From contig OU015569.1 in NCBI GenBank assembly GCA_907165135.1, forward strand, positions 6,262,001 through 6,326,000: DNA of 64,000 nucleotides, given 5' to 3'. Shown here in pieces: positions 1 to 11,555 of the stretch (position 1 is its first letter; each line of letters begins with the position of its first letter). Position numbers and translations under genes: made by a program. The notes under the pieces were generated by a model, which was not told the origin of the DNA, ran no database searches, and was given only the letters and a program-made list of their open reading frames with translations. This DNA comes from Oikopleura dioica. Taxonomy: Eukaryota > Chordata > Appendicularia > Copelata > Oikopleuridae.

Positions 1-2476
1 AGCATAAAGCTGAAAATCATTATCGCTCCAGTTATATTGTTCTTGACAAGATCCTTGAACTTCTCAGGCTGAAAGTACTCCAGGATATTGCTGAGACTTG
101 GCGTGTCTCCGATATTGACAATGCAACGAGTGACGTTTATATTTTCGTTGGGGTCAACCCTTTGCTGGCAGAGACCAACATGACAAACAGAGTTGTTTTT
201 CATGATGACAGGGTTCTCCAGCAGCGTCTTCAGATCTGGGTCGATTTTTTCAAGTCTACTTGCCCAGATATGAACAGGTTGACACCTTCAAATCAATAGC
301 TTAAAGTCGCCATCCTTTAACTCTCTTACGTTTGATTCTTGTCCTCGCAGCAACGATGACACATTTCTATGTAATCGTCTTTCTTGTCGCAGTAGCATAT
401 CTCCATATCGAGCTGCTGACAGATATCTTGACAGTCACTCCTGCCTGTAGCAGGATTAATTTTACATTGTGATTGAAGGCCATCAGCATCAGTACATTGC
501 GTTCCGTCGTCTTTAGGCCGCGAAACTGGACAAATAGCACCTAAAAAGTCAGTTTGGATTTCTTGAGATTTCTAGGGCACTTACTATCTCCGCTACAGAC
601 GGATTTTTCCATGCACTGGTTCGACTCGCGACAAACGTGCCCCTCGTTCTGGAAGCGACAGTTTTGGCAGCATGCCTGTTCGTTGGGGTTCTTCCCATCA
701 CACTGCGCTGGCAGTCCATTAGTGACATTTTTGTTGAGCCGACAGTCGCTGGTGCAACAAAACGAGGATCCACCAATATTAAATCCCGAGTCACATTCCT
801 CTCCGTCCTCGACTTTGTAATTGCCACAAGATTGGTTCTTTGTTTCGCTGAAGCCGATGCTGACACATTTTGACAATTGACCGGCCACTTGACTTTTTGA
901 ACATATGGAAAACTTATTATTGTTGGGTTTGTCTCCTGTCACTGCGTTTCGAAACATCACATAGTAGCCGTCTTGAGATGATTTTGGCAGACATTCTAAG
1001 AAGCATTTGAAATTCGCGAAAAGTAAAAATTCCACTTACCGTCGTCTTCTGTTGCAATACGTAAGCTTTGAGCATTATCATCATGATAAGCTCCCCAGTT
1101 GTGGCCGAGTTCATGAGTTGTGACAAGCTGAGCTTCATCTGTGAGGATTTTCGATCCCCAGTTCAATGTAGAAGTAAGAGCTGTATTTAAATGTGCTCCA
1201 CTTGAGTCTGTATCCTAGAAAAGATTGAAAGGAAAAATATAACTAGCGCAGCGCATACCGTGTTGGCACATATTCCCATCGCTGCGTTATTCCCATTAGC
1301 TTGTCGGCCAATATGCGCTAATCCAAGGATTCCTTCTGGAAAATCTGTGTGCGTAAAAAGATGCGCAAGACACATTTTTTGAATTTCGCCCGTTTCCAGT
1401 TGTTCCTCGACAACTACTTTCTTCGCAAACTCCTTCAGGTATCGACAGACTGGAGCAGTACTAAATTTGAATGAGCGAGTGCATCTGGCAGGGAATTACC
1501 TTTGACTAGACTCGCAATCTTGGGAAGTCTTATCATCCATGATCTCAGTTGCATTGAGAAAGGGTCCATTGTTCGGATCCGACCAGACTTCAATCTGCGC
1601 GATTGTAAACCCGAAACCTTTCGCTTCTATTGTATTGCCATTTGAATCTTTTAGATCTTGCCGTTCGAGCCAGTCCGTATGCCGGAAGATGTTGTCAGCC
1701 GTCGTTATCACAGAGATCATATATCCGATTGTTTTGTCGGCATCGCCCTGGCCGATCTCAGAGTTAAAGCGCTCGTCCGCTACGAGCTTAATTTTGCAGT
1801 CTCGTAGCTTGAAGTTGGGCCCTCCAAGGCCTCGTAGAAGTCTCTGCTCATCCTCGTCGGTCTCACGTCTTTCTCTTTCGTTGCTACTTTTCGGTTCTTT
1901 TCCTTGATGCATTTCAAGTCCAAGAGGCGGTGCGCAGGTGCCACGGGCGCGTTTCTTTGCAAAGCTCTGTCTGTATAGCAGTAGATCATCGTCGTCATCT
2001 GCATCCTTCAGTCTACCCAAATGTGGCTCGCCGATGAAGCTTCCTTCTTCATGATTATCGCTGATTTTCAAGTACCTCAGCTTATCAAAAGTGTTGAAAT
2101 GAAGTTCAGCTGTTCCGAGATCCTGGTCGCGCTCGTTTTTCAGTTTCCCTTTGAAAACAAGCGGAATAGCATTTGGCGTAGCATACTTCGGGAGGGCATT
2201 AGGCTCGACTATCGACGGTTGCAACACTGCTTCAACGGTAAAATTCGCAAGTGGAGTCTCGGCATCGAAGCCGACTATTCTGTTCGTAAAATCATCAGCG
2301 GCATCATCAGCAGCGCGCTTCCGTCTCCGAGAGTACAGAAGAACATTCTTTTGGCTCAATCGTGCAAACTCGCATGAAACTCGCAGCTCAGCTAGAAGAA
2401 AAGCGAGACAGAGCCACATGCCGCTCAGCCTTTTACCGAAACCTCCTTGTATTGTACATGGTCTAAACGAACACAT
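1..2476 (-). CDS. ADAM17: ADAM17/TACE-like membrane metalloprotease (3' end cut by window edge)
   Basis: Zinc metalloprotease-disintegrin expected to shed membrane-anchored ectodomains at the cell surface. Reading leftward: a hydrophobic signal (MWLCLAFLLA, from an internal Met at about 2419); a prodomain with a GTCAPP stretch that could be the cysteine switch and a basic RERR site suited to furin; then a catalytic domain with blocks typical of ADAM17 (MCLAHLFTHTDF, LGLAHIG). The zinc site HELGHNWGAYHD is near 1085-1125 and has all three His. A cysteine-rich disintegrin region (about 550-1035) follows, then a membrane-proximal domain with CHVGLCQQ, and the start of the transmembrane helix at the very edge (ITGAIMIFSF). 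Small introns split the gene, for example near 297-341, where a gt...ag intron rejoins the membrane-proximal frame. The cytoplasmic tail lies outside the window. Family assignment is strong; the exact start is less so, because ATGs at 2476 and 2419 are both in frame. Confidence 0.92.
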
Positions 2477-2724
2477 TAAAGCAAGATTGAAGAATGCAAG
2501 TCGCTTATAGTTTTAGGTATCTGAATAGAAGAGAGTGCAGTTCAGGCAAATTGATTTTTTCGGTGGACGGGCACGCACTGGAGTTTCGGGGCAAATTATG
2601 CTCACAGATTAAGCATCAATCGATTAAATATTCTTTAAATTGGAATGTTTGATGCTATTGCTGAATGATTGATTGGAAAGAAAAGTAGAACAGAAGCGAA
2701 AGAAAGAGAAACGACCAAAGACTC

Positions 2725-3427
2725 CTAATAACCAGGTCCGCTCAAAGAAAGACCCAAGAATCTCTTCTTAGTGAAACACATCCACCACTTGTCTGGCTTA
2801 CCATCATCCTAGAAAAATGATTCAAAGACTGTATCAACTCTTACGAATGTACCTTCAAAGCATGATCGATCATTCTTCTCGACGTTTCCAGTCGGACTTG
2901 CTTAAGATACTCACGCAGCTTATTCGCCTCGCTGGGATTAGGCTGGTGGATGTAAGAATTCAAAGGAAATCGCGAGTCACCCGGCAGCGGATGCTCCTAA
3001 CAATTATTCATTTCGCCTGATCAATGATCGTCCTTTTTTACCTGAACCGATCGAGCGTAAAGCTCCTTCCATGCCTGGTCTTTTGATGTGCACTTCTGAA
3101 GAGTTTTCAAGCATTCTGGAGCTCGAATTAGCAAAAGAAAGGAGTGAGTTCTATCGTACCTTGAATCCACAAGGTGACGTAAATCAGCAAACGATCGGCA
3201 TCGCTCTCAGGCTTGAATGATTTAAAGAATACGTTCGCCTTGAAGAAGCGGATCGCTTCGTCTTTGAAGAATGTTAACTCTCACTATTTCAATATGGGCA
3301 TACCAATGATGTCTTCCGAGTTTGGATCAGCTCTAGGGCCCGGTCCTTTCTGCTCACCGCGAAGAGCAAGAAGGCCGATGTTGCCCAGCGACATTTGCGC
3401 TACTTGCGAGGAGTGATAAGCAGGCAT
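2725..3427 (-). CDS. ARPC3: Arp2/3 complex subunit 3 (p21-Arc)
   Basis: Subunit of the seven-protein Arp2/3 complex that nucleates branched actin. The protein starts MPAYHSSQVAQ and contains IGLLALRG, KGPGPRADP, FFKANVFFK, LPGDSRFPLN, KWWMCFTKKRF and ends SLSGPGY, matching the family almost block for block, at about the usual length of 170-180 residues. Five exons are separated by four introns of roughly 38 to 45 nt, all gt-ag and all in frame. It lies 248 bp upstream of the ADAM17-like gene on the same strand. No missing residues or breaks were seen. Housekeeping expression is expected, but I see no distinctive promoter motif. Confidence 0.95.
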
Positions 3428-4672
3428 GCTTTGTTAACTCTGAACAACACAAATGAAGATGCGCGCCTTAGAAGTAAGAAAACATTGTTTCATAGTGAAC
3501 TTAAAAACATCATCAGAAGTTCTGGAGACACAAACGTAAGAAAAGATAGCTATTGAAGCGCTTATAATTTTATAGACATTTCTGAAGCAAAAAAAAATAT
3601 TTACAAGAGGGCAAGTGGAACTGTATTGAAGATAAAGCTTTACTTTCGAAGTGAGTTTGTGAACACAAATAAAGCGTGAACATGAAAATTTTTAGCAAAT
3701 GAGTTTGAACGTAAAAATGCGCATATTTTTGATATTATCTGTAAAAAAATCTTGAAGGTCTAGTAAGGATAAATAGCAAAAAGAAAAGAAAAATAATAAA
3801 ATGGAGTATTGGTAATTTTCAAGCATGAGATATTTTTAATACCTGCAGTTGAGACATTGAGAAGAATAGAAGCAGTTTGTCTTTTGACAAAGTTATGTAG
3901 AGTAGCTCATAACTTCTGTTTCTGTTGGCCACAAAAAATAGAAAAGACAAATTCCTCGAATAAAAAGACTACGTGCCTCCATTTATGATGCAAGAAGAAA
4001 ATTCTCGAAGAGATCATTTCCCTCATCGAGCCATTCTCCAATCGAGCGACGGACGACCATAGTTGAAGAGTTACTACGCTGCGGGGAGTAAACCTTTTTA
4101 GACTCAAATAATGGGGTTGCTTCCTGTTTCATGAATGAGAGGAGAGAGTAAGCATGGGTCTAAGAGACCCTTTTTTTATCCAGCAATTATCAATTTACAT
4201 AAACTTGACACAATTTTTCTGACTAAAGAGATTTTGAGTTGTCGGGTTTGAACACTTTTAAAATTGAGGGATTCATATTATTATACATTGGGCCGGTTTC
4301 TTTGAAGCGAACTTTTAATCCAAGATATTCGATATACACACATCTTGTGATATAAAATAGAAAAGAGAAATAGGGCCAATTGAATAGTTGTTGAATGAAA
4401 GAGGTCATTGTATACAGTAGGCGGTAACAGATATGTATATAAATATATAATATATATTAAAATGTGCTTCGAATAATTTCACAGGAGGCAAAAGCTTTTC
4501 ACTTCTTGCGTACCTAAAATATGGGCATTAGATTATTTTTGAATGCCATTAAAGGTCGTTTACCTAATTGCATATTAAATGAAAACCAAAAAGGGATTCT
4601 TCAAATTTAGCATTCCACTGGAAAGACACCTGAAAGTTTTTCGAAATCGACATAAATAAGATAAACGCGTAC
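3428..4672. other. Intergenic stretch between ARPC3 and the bZIP gene
   Basis: AT-rich sequence with no recognised gene family on either strand. The only open stretch I would mention is a 49-codon minus-strand reading frame described separately. The region includes the 5' flank of ARPC3 and the 3' flank of the CREB-like gene. Confidence 0.5.
3983..4132 (-). CDS. Short ORF, 49 codons, function unknown
   Basis: Minus-strand ATG frame of 49 codons that starts MKQEATPLFESKK and contains SPQRSNSS followed by VVRRSIGEWLDEG. Its Ser/Arg-rich stretch and the RRS site followed by an amphipathic segment look peptide-like rather than random, but no family is recognised and no neighbouring exon could be joined to it. 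It lies downstream of the CREB-like gene on the same strand. It may be non-coding. Confidence 0.18.
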   Translation of the reverse strand: MKQEATPLFESKKVYSPQRSNSSTMVVRRSIGEWLDEGNDLFENFLLAS

Positions 4673-5262
4673 TCAAAATTGATTGTACTGCGAAGACACT
4701 GCGGGGCGGAAATTAGCGAGGCGATGAGCAAACGTAAACTGCTGAAATTGGCCGGATAAGTTCGCCGCGTGAACAGGAGGCTGGGGTTGAGTCACCCCAC
4801 TGTGACTGTGTTGATTTTGGTACTGCTCCTTCAGCTTGGACAGCTCTTCGATTAATGATTTGTTTTGTGCTTCTAGGATTTGAACTCGATTTTCCAGACA
4901 CTATCAAACTCTCTCAAACCGAGTCAAAAGCTTAAATCTAACCTTAATGTATTCTTTCTTTTTTCTTCTGCATTCGCGTGCAGCAACTCTATTTTTGTGC
5001 TGAAACATTGTTTTATATAAAAGTAGCATTTGTGAGGTCTTACAAGTCTATTAGCTCTTTTCTTTGCGACTTCATCTGCTAAATCTCCAGGATTGATTGT
5101 TTCGGGCCCAAAGTCTGCGTTGAGATTATTGTCAATGTGGCCAATAGAGCCTGACGATCCTTGCGGGGAGTTGGACATTTGATCGCCGTACGAGACGCAT
5201 GAGTCGTGCTGTTGAAAGTATGGCTCTGGATATTCGAGTTTCGGTGCTTTGCCTAGGGACAT
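4673..5262 (-). CDS. CREB/ATF1/CREM-family bZIP factor, short form without KID
   Basis: Sequence-specific DNA-binding protein expected to bind CRE sites (TGACGTCA) as a leucine-zipper dimer. Exon 1 gives a polar 75-residue N-terminus. Exons 2 and 3 encode the basic region KNRVAARECRRKKKEYIK and a zipper beginning CLENRVQILEAQN, which is the CREB-specific signature. Two introns of about 42 to 44 nt interrupt it, one inside the basic region at the RL-HKN junction and one just before CLENR. The C-terminal tail of about 40 residues is Gln/Phe-rich. No kinase-inducible domain (RRPSY-type) is visible between this start and the upstream gene, so the product resembles an intrinsic repressor form. The ATG follows directly after ttattttag, a probable trans-splice acceptor, 129 bp downstream of the GLE1 stop. 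Confidence 0.9.
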
Positions 5263-5391
5263 CTAAAATAAATAGAGTAATTAGACCAGCGTTATTTCCA
5301 TCAGAAGTTAAAGATGTTGAGAATAAAGGCAATTTGGCAGGGCTCTTCAAGTTATGCGGCAAAATTGTTTCATCATTTGAAGATTTTTTTC

Positions 5392-7131
5392 TCAGTGGTC
5401 AACAATCTTCCCAGTCATCTCGTCTTTTGTCGTCCAAAAGTTAGACGCTAAATTTCCGGGTGGATCTTGCCAGCCTTTCTGATCGACTTCTGAAAGTAAA
5501 ATAAATCATTGACGCTTTGAACATCAATCGCTGTTTACCGTCTAGAATGGAAGAAAGGCGCGCTGCAGGACCTCCAGTTGCGGTTGGAATGTAGTGATTG
5601 TAGATAAACGCAAGGAGTTGAGCTGAAAACTTTCTTGAAAGAGAGATAATAGGTAGGAGAGTTCTTACAGAAAGCATTGTTATAATATGCGGAAAGACGC
5701 TTTCCACTGTATCTAAGAATTTCGTAGACTACATGAGGGCCGAGTTCGTTACCAGTAGGCACTGAATCAGCTCAAGTTTTTTTGGAATAAAATGTGATCT
5801 CACGTAAAAGAATTGAAGCTAGAATTTTCCACAGATTCTCAATACCAAAGGGATGATAATCTTTTCCTGGGGCACAATCTGATGATGCCATGCAAGTGAT
5901 TAGGCGAGCGTACCCCACCTTAATTGTAATTCATTAATAATGATTGAGGTATTTTTTTAAATCTACGCTTCTTACGTATGATCTCATCCTTGTTTCATCA
6001 ATATCGACAGGCTGAGGATCTCTTGGTAGAAGAATCGGACAAGCTAAATAGAGATGCGCCATAAAGAGCTGTCCGAAGTTGGAGTCGTGATCCCACAAGG
6101 CAATAACGGCGGCTGCTGCAGCACAGGCTGCCTTTTCGTTTGACGAGAGCTGCTCTTCGGCGAGGCGGACCATTCGCTGCGAAGCGCAGAGGATAGAAAA
6201 CGCCGCGGTCTCGGGATGATTCGGGAGCTCTTTTCCATCGAGCAAGGCTCCGATTTTCTTGATTTGAATTTTCAAGTCCTCGCCGCTTCGTTGCGTTAAC
6301 GCGCCGATGGGAACAGCGATCATTCGTTTGATTTTCATGGCGATTTGCTACGGAAATCAGCGACAGTCAATTGATACTACGCTTACTTTGTCTGAATCGG
6401 TCTTCGGCTGGATCAAAGAGCGACACGAATCTTCCCACAATTTAATCTGCTCCTCGATTTGACTCCTTGACAGAAATCCTTCAAGGCGTCTGTCAAGTTC
6501 TACTGGCGTTTTCTCTTTTCTTTCCGTTTGCGTGGGATCGGCTCGGGCGACTTCTTGGTTCTGCTGCTGCGCCTCTGGTTTTTGAGCATCCAGCTTTGCG
6601 CGTAGTTCAGCCTCCTCGCGTTGCCTCTTCTCCGCTGCTTGCTCTACTATCTTTTGCTTTTAGCAGTTTAAGAAAACAATTTCTGTTCTCGGGGAGAAAG
6701 ATTACGTTGTCATTACCACTTGAAATATTAATTTCCTACATTAAAAGTAGAGAAATCTTGATCTCGACCTAATTAATATTAAACCGAGACCTGTTGCAAT
6801 CGCTGTTCATTTATCCGTTGTTCCTCCGCCGCTTTTCTTTGTTGCTCTGCTTCTATCCTATTTGTCATTGTATTCGGAATTGGATATATCTAACATACTC
6901 TTTCTTATAGTTCTGTTCCGCTTGACGGAGTTTATTCTCCCTCGCGGCTTCCTCAGTGGCGATTCCTTTTTGGTACTCGGCAGAGAACTCATTTACCCGA
7001 GCTGGTAGACGCTTGTTGTACACGTTATCCAGCTCTTGTAACGTGTTCGAGTTCTTGAATGATGACTTGGAGAGGACATCTGCTTCAACAGCGTTCAAAG
7101 AAAACGAATTTTCGTTACTAAACGAACGCAT
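5392..7131 (-). CDS. GLE1: GLE1-like mRNA export factor
   Basis: GLE1 with inositol hexakisphosphate activates the DEAD-box ATPase DDX19/Dbp5 at the cytoplasmic face of the nuclear pore. The C-terminal domain is recognisable from MIAVPIGALTQRSGEDL through VIALWDHDSNFGQLFMAHL, HPFGIENLWKILASIL, and PTATGGPAARLSSIL. It is preceded by a charged coiled-coil (EAEQQRKAAEEQR, EKRQREEAELRAK), as in the family. About seven exons with short introns were joined in frame. One acceptor (near 5630) must be the second of two close AGs to avoid a stop. The product is about 450 residues, shorter than human GLE1 because the N-terminal nucleoporin-binding part is much reduced. The start is uncertain: the ATG at 7131 opens the frame, while an ATG at 7182 would need a 24-nt intron. 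Confidence 0.85.
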
Positions 7132-7216
7132 TTATTTTGACGCTTGTCTTCTTAGACTTCCTTCCAAAAGAATTCGTTCCATGTTATGGGAATCAAAAAT
7201 TATCTTTACTTCAGGT

Positions 7217-7803
7217 TTACGGTAACGAATTCATCATAAACATAAATATCGCGATGAAGATAAAAAATTTAAGAGCCAACCTTTTTCGCCAGATTTTACG
7301 TAGGGCTGCGCTGGCCTGGCGAACTTGATTTTCCGGCGATGCTAAGATAGACCCGTACCGTCCATTTACGCTCTTTCCACTTTCTCCTGATCCGAGGTAA
7401 GCGCATTGTTTAAACAAAATGTCAATTGCTAAAAATTTCGATGCGCACCTTAAACCTGTGTTTAGCTGTTGGTGAGCGGTGTCAGCCTCTCTTGAAGAAA
7501 TTCTTTTCAGTTTCTCGCGTTTGACTGAATAAACCCATATTTTTATCAAACTGAGCGCATTAACGCCATTATGCTAGGTATATATACGGCGCGGGCAAAA
7601 TGAAAGAGACGAAAATGTGTTTGTGAATTGTTCTTTGCGTGATAAGAGGCTTCTCATCGGGAAAAAGCTTCACAGGATTCAGATTCCCGTTGTCGGGGGC
7701 AAAAATTCGCCGCTCGTTCATTCCCCGCCCATTCATGCCAGATAAACAGATAGTCAGGCAACTACTCACTCTTTTCGGTGTGCAGGGCTTCATCTTCAGC
7801 CAT
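7217..7803 (-). CDS. Putative small tail-anchored membrane protein
   Basis: Three exons can be joined in phase: MAEDEALHTEK from an ATG at 7803; a charged helix-prone segment KREKLKRISSREADTAHQQL; and a C-terminal exon with ASAALRKIWRKR followed by a hydrophobic run LALKFFIFIAIFMFMM and a stop at 7217. Basic residues just before a C-terminal membrane helix are typical of tail-anchored proteins, and the pattern loosely recalls the end of an R-SNARE, but no SNARE layer residues could be confirmed. One intron is ambiguous: a middle ORF segment with GSGESGKS may be retained or removed. A TATA-like tatatata lies near 7580, inside the proposed first intron. It is 85 bp upstream of the GLE1 start at 7131. 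Confidence 0.38.
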
Positions 7804-9221
7804 TTCAAGCAGAATCGGAATGTCCCTGTAGGTATGTCTGTGTGGCTGCCCATTTTGCCACATGAATTACAGTCTCTTCCCTCTCTCTCTGTTTTGTTCA
7901 CTGTATTAGATCTCTAAAGTAGGAGCTCGTCAGTGGAAGGCAATCATATAACGAAGCAGTTCCAAATCGGCTATTGTTGTTTTGACAAAGGCTATACGAA
8001 ACATATTCCTAATGAGGGATTAACCAGACGCCTAGTTAATGCCCCTTTTGGAATGGATTCAGGTGACAATGTTACATCTTCTGGCTCTGTAGAATTACAA
8101 TTAAGAATAGCTCGTTCGAGCTTCGCGGATAGTAATTGTCTGCCCTATTGGCCTGAGGAGCAGCATAAAATCAATAAAACGAAACGATCAAGATTTTGAG
8201 TAGTTTTATTTACATGCAGGTTTTGTCGACAAAAAAAGGATTAACTTTCTCGTATGAGTACAAAAGAAATTAATCAGCCGTTAACTTGCAGTTGAAAAAA
8301 AAGTCGCAGACAAGGATGAGTTAGCTTCACGGAAATTATATCTTATTATTTAGTCAATCGCGTTAAGAAAACGCTTTGGCTCTTAATTTAAGTCTTCTAA
8401 GATTGGAAAGCATTTCAAACTATCCGTCATTTTTTTAATTGTTAAATTTCACATTTTTGCCTAAGTGGATATTTTTCAAGTAACTCAACAAAGCATTGAC
8501 ATTTCTCAAGGTTCAAAAATTCGAGATTTTTCTTTTTAAAACGTTATTATTTGTAGAAGTAAGGTTTCGGTGAAAAATTCTTATCTTCGACTTGACTAAA
8601 AAGCGAAAAAGGAAATTAGATCATAAATTAAATCGCGACGAGTTCAGGTAAGAATCGCTTTTTGAAGAAAAACGAACTCAAGTGAGAGGTGTTGCCGAAG
8701 AAAAGAGACGTCAGTTTTTTTGTTTTATACAAAATATTAACGGAATAAAGACATCTCGATAGCACGTAAACGGATGAGACGACGTAAACATTGGTATTTC
8801 AGAAAGGAAACTAAAGCAACAGAAGAGAGCTGTCCGCAGCAAAAATTGAATGTCATTCCGTTTGACATTGATTTTTAGAAAAAAATGTATCCTTGTAGAC
8901 AGCGCCTCAATAAACTCTATTAATAAATCGATTGCTAAGTGCCCGTACTGAAATAACAGTGATAGAAAATCTAATGAAATTTAATGATATTGGCTGGCTG
9001 AAAAAGGAGGATGAAGGAGATTGAACGAACAGATCCGAGCAATTTCAACGTTCATTAAAACTTGATTAACGAGGCTACCGAGAGGGAGAGTTACAAGTAT
9101 TGAAAAAAAATAATTTTAAGCGCTTGAGCAATAATTTTTTCGTTTATTTGGGATGATTATTATTCATGGAACTTTTTTTCTATTTTCATAATCTTGACAC
9201 GCACAGTAGACACTACAATAA
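7804..9221. other. AT-rich intergenic region without a supported gene
   Basis: Only short open frames occur here, for example plus-strand 7933-8199. They show no recognisable domain and no spliceable neighbours. From 8200 to 9220 the sequence is markedly AT-rich with A and T runs, consistent with 3' flank of the MFSD14 gene and 5' flank of the minus-strand cluster to the left. Confidence 0.5.
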
Positions 9222-11291
9222 TTAAACATTTTGCTTGAGCAATGAGCTGATCTCCACTGGGTCGCCATCTTCTGTAGGGCCGCTGCGGCTTCGTTCTCCT
9301 CGCTCACCGCGTTTCTTTTCTTTGGGAATCAAGGCGGCGATAATAATTGCGAGAATCACTGAAAGCATTCATAATTGCCGAGCTAGAATACCTGGTTACC
9401 TGAGCAGCCTCCGAAGAGGAATGGAGGGCCTGGCATTATACTGTCATAAGGCAGATCTCCTACAGAGCTGATATCGCTTGAGTTTGGCTCTGGCGCAACG
9501 GGAACTTTTTCGACATCGTCGAGAACGCCGTCCACTCCAAACAACGTAAAAATAATTCCAAAGATAGCAGGGCCCAACCCAGTGCACAGTCCGCGCACTC
9601 CGGTGACCATCCCTTGTACGACTCCCTAAAACAGAATCATCAACAAATCGACAGTATCGACACCATAATGGGTGATTTCGCTTAATTAGTCTCCCACAAA
9701 ATAGATCACAATTGACTCAGTGAATGACGATCACATCTTTCCCTTAGCTGTGTTTGAAAGATGTTTGGTAGCATCGAAGTAATGAAACTAACCCCAGCTC
9801 ACTGACACTACCGAAAATAGCACTTTTTATCAGTGGGGCCCATTGAATGGGTGTCCCAGTTCACAGACTAATAAAAACGACTCCGTTTGATGCTTAAATT
9901 CACAATTTTCATAACTAAATCATGAGATGTGGTCAACTCTGATTACCTGTTTGTCATCGTCAGCATTGGACGAAACGAGAGAGGTAATCGCGGGAAAGGT
10001 GATGGTAGAAATGGCGTAGAAAGCTCCAGCGGTCCACATAACCATGTCCGACTTGCCGAAAGCAAAGAGGAACAGGTTCATGGTTTGGAAGGCTAGTCCA
10101 ATCATGATTGAAGTTAGCTTTGTCGTCGTCTGCTGTAGCGTTGTGAGGAGCACAGTTTGCGAGAGAATACTCATCACCCCGCAAATAGCAATAAATAAAG
10201 AGACTTTCTCCTCCGTGAAGCCAATGATTTGTTTCAAGTAGAGGAAAAGGCAGGAGACCTGTCCGGCATCGGGGATGTAAGTCAAGAAAACGCACAAGCA
10301 AAGAATCATGTTGGTCGAGTCGGAAATAGCCTGACGAAGGGAGCTCAGTGGATCAACGCGGTCCCAACTAAAGAAAGACAAGAGTTTAGTCTATCAAGCT
10401 TTTAAGTTGCTTACGTTATGGGCTGATTCCATCCCGCCGGGCGCACAATCTCTGGCAGTGATTCCGGCACAGCGAGCAGAATGAAGATAACATCCATGAG
10501 AGCGATGCCACTGGCCATGGCGACGACCACTTCTTGTCCGTACGTTTCTTTGATCTTCGTTCCGACCATAGGAGAAATAACGAGAGAAGCAGCAAATGTG
10601 GCAGAGACGAGGCCATATGCAGAGCTTCGATCTTCTTCGTCGGTGATGTCGGCGACGTACGCGAAGACGATTGAAAATGTACACGCGAAAACGCCCGAAA
10701 TGGAGAGAAGTGCGAAGAACCACCAGGGAGATATTGACATCAAAGGAATGGGGATACATGTACAGACGACAGTGAGAACTAGAAACATACGCCTTCCCCA
10801 CACATCACTAGAAGAATCCAGATGAAAGAGAACGGTCGTTAACAGTAGATACCTTAGCGCGCCGAGAAGAGGAGCGGATAAGAAAGATAGCAGACCTTTG
10901 ATACCTTGCACCAGACCATTTATCAAAAATGTATGCGGACCAAATGTGGTTCTAAAATGCGATATTTTTTCTGAGAAGTCAACCCATCGTAAGCTTACTT
11001 TAAGACCTCTAAAAGAGGGAATGTGAGCAAGCCCCAAGCGAAGAACTCGAGGAAGATAACGACAACTGCGTGATAAACAGCTGGCTTGGCTGTTGACCTA
11101 AATATTCCAGACACGCGCTCAGAGCGGCGATCTTCGGATCTAGAATCCGACTTCCTACGTCGGTACGATTTGCGTTTTACTAAAAAGTCGAATGAAATAG
11201 TAGATTATGATGGAAACATACCTGTCATTTGAGTTTCGACTTCACATTCCTCAAGCATTTCATGAGTATTTTCTTTGTCGACAGAAATCAT
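9222..11291 (-). CDS. MFSD14: MFSD14/HIAT1-like major facilitator transporter
   Basis: Twelve-helix major facilitator protein of the hippocampus-abundant-transcript family, usually in endosomal or Golgi membranes; substrate unresolved. Diagnostic blocks are VYHAVVVIFLEFFAWGLLT (TM1), GLVQGIKGLLSFLSAPLLGA (TM2), SDVWGRRMFLVLT (the loop 2-3 signature D-x-x-G-R-R), SPWWFFALLSISGVFA, AYGLVSATFAASLV, PESLPEIVRPAGW, and GMVTGVRGLCTGLGPAIFG. The C-terminus ends ISSLLKQNV after a charged tail. The N-terminal exon begins MISVDKENTHEML. Seven or more exons are joined by mostly 40-50 nt introns, with one longer intron of about 320 nt at 9627-9947. No missing membrane segment was noticed. Confidence 0.95.
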
Positions 11292-11555
11292 TGATCAAAC
11301 ATAATGGAGTAAATGGAGGTTAATTACAAAACCCAACTCATTTTGAAGTCTGAAAATTTGTTCGTGAAAGGTTGATAGTTTGAAGACAAGTGCGAGAGAT
11401 CCTCGCCGAGGATGCTTTAATTTCGAGCATGACTGGTTTATATGCAAAGTATATGTATATTTTGATTGTGAACTTGTGGAATAGCAGATAGTTAGAAAGT
11501 AGAAAGTGCTGATTTTGAGAAGAAATAGCGTGAGTAGGGGATATTGTTGGTTCCT

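Noticed and set aside
3983..4132. KID-like peptide (RRSIGEWLDEG) as a missing CREB domain
   Set aside because: It lies downstream of the bZIP exons on the same strand, so it cannot be an N-terminal exon without trans-splicing; kept only as a low-confidence ORF.
7933..8199. Plus-strand frame of 88 codons
   Set aside because: No domain, no splice partners and no supported promoter; likely chance in an intergenic region.
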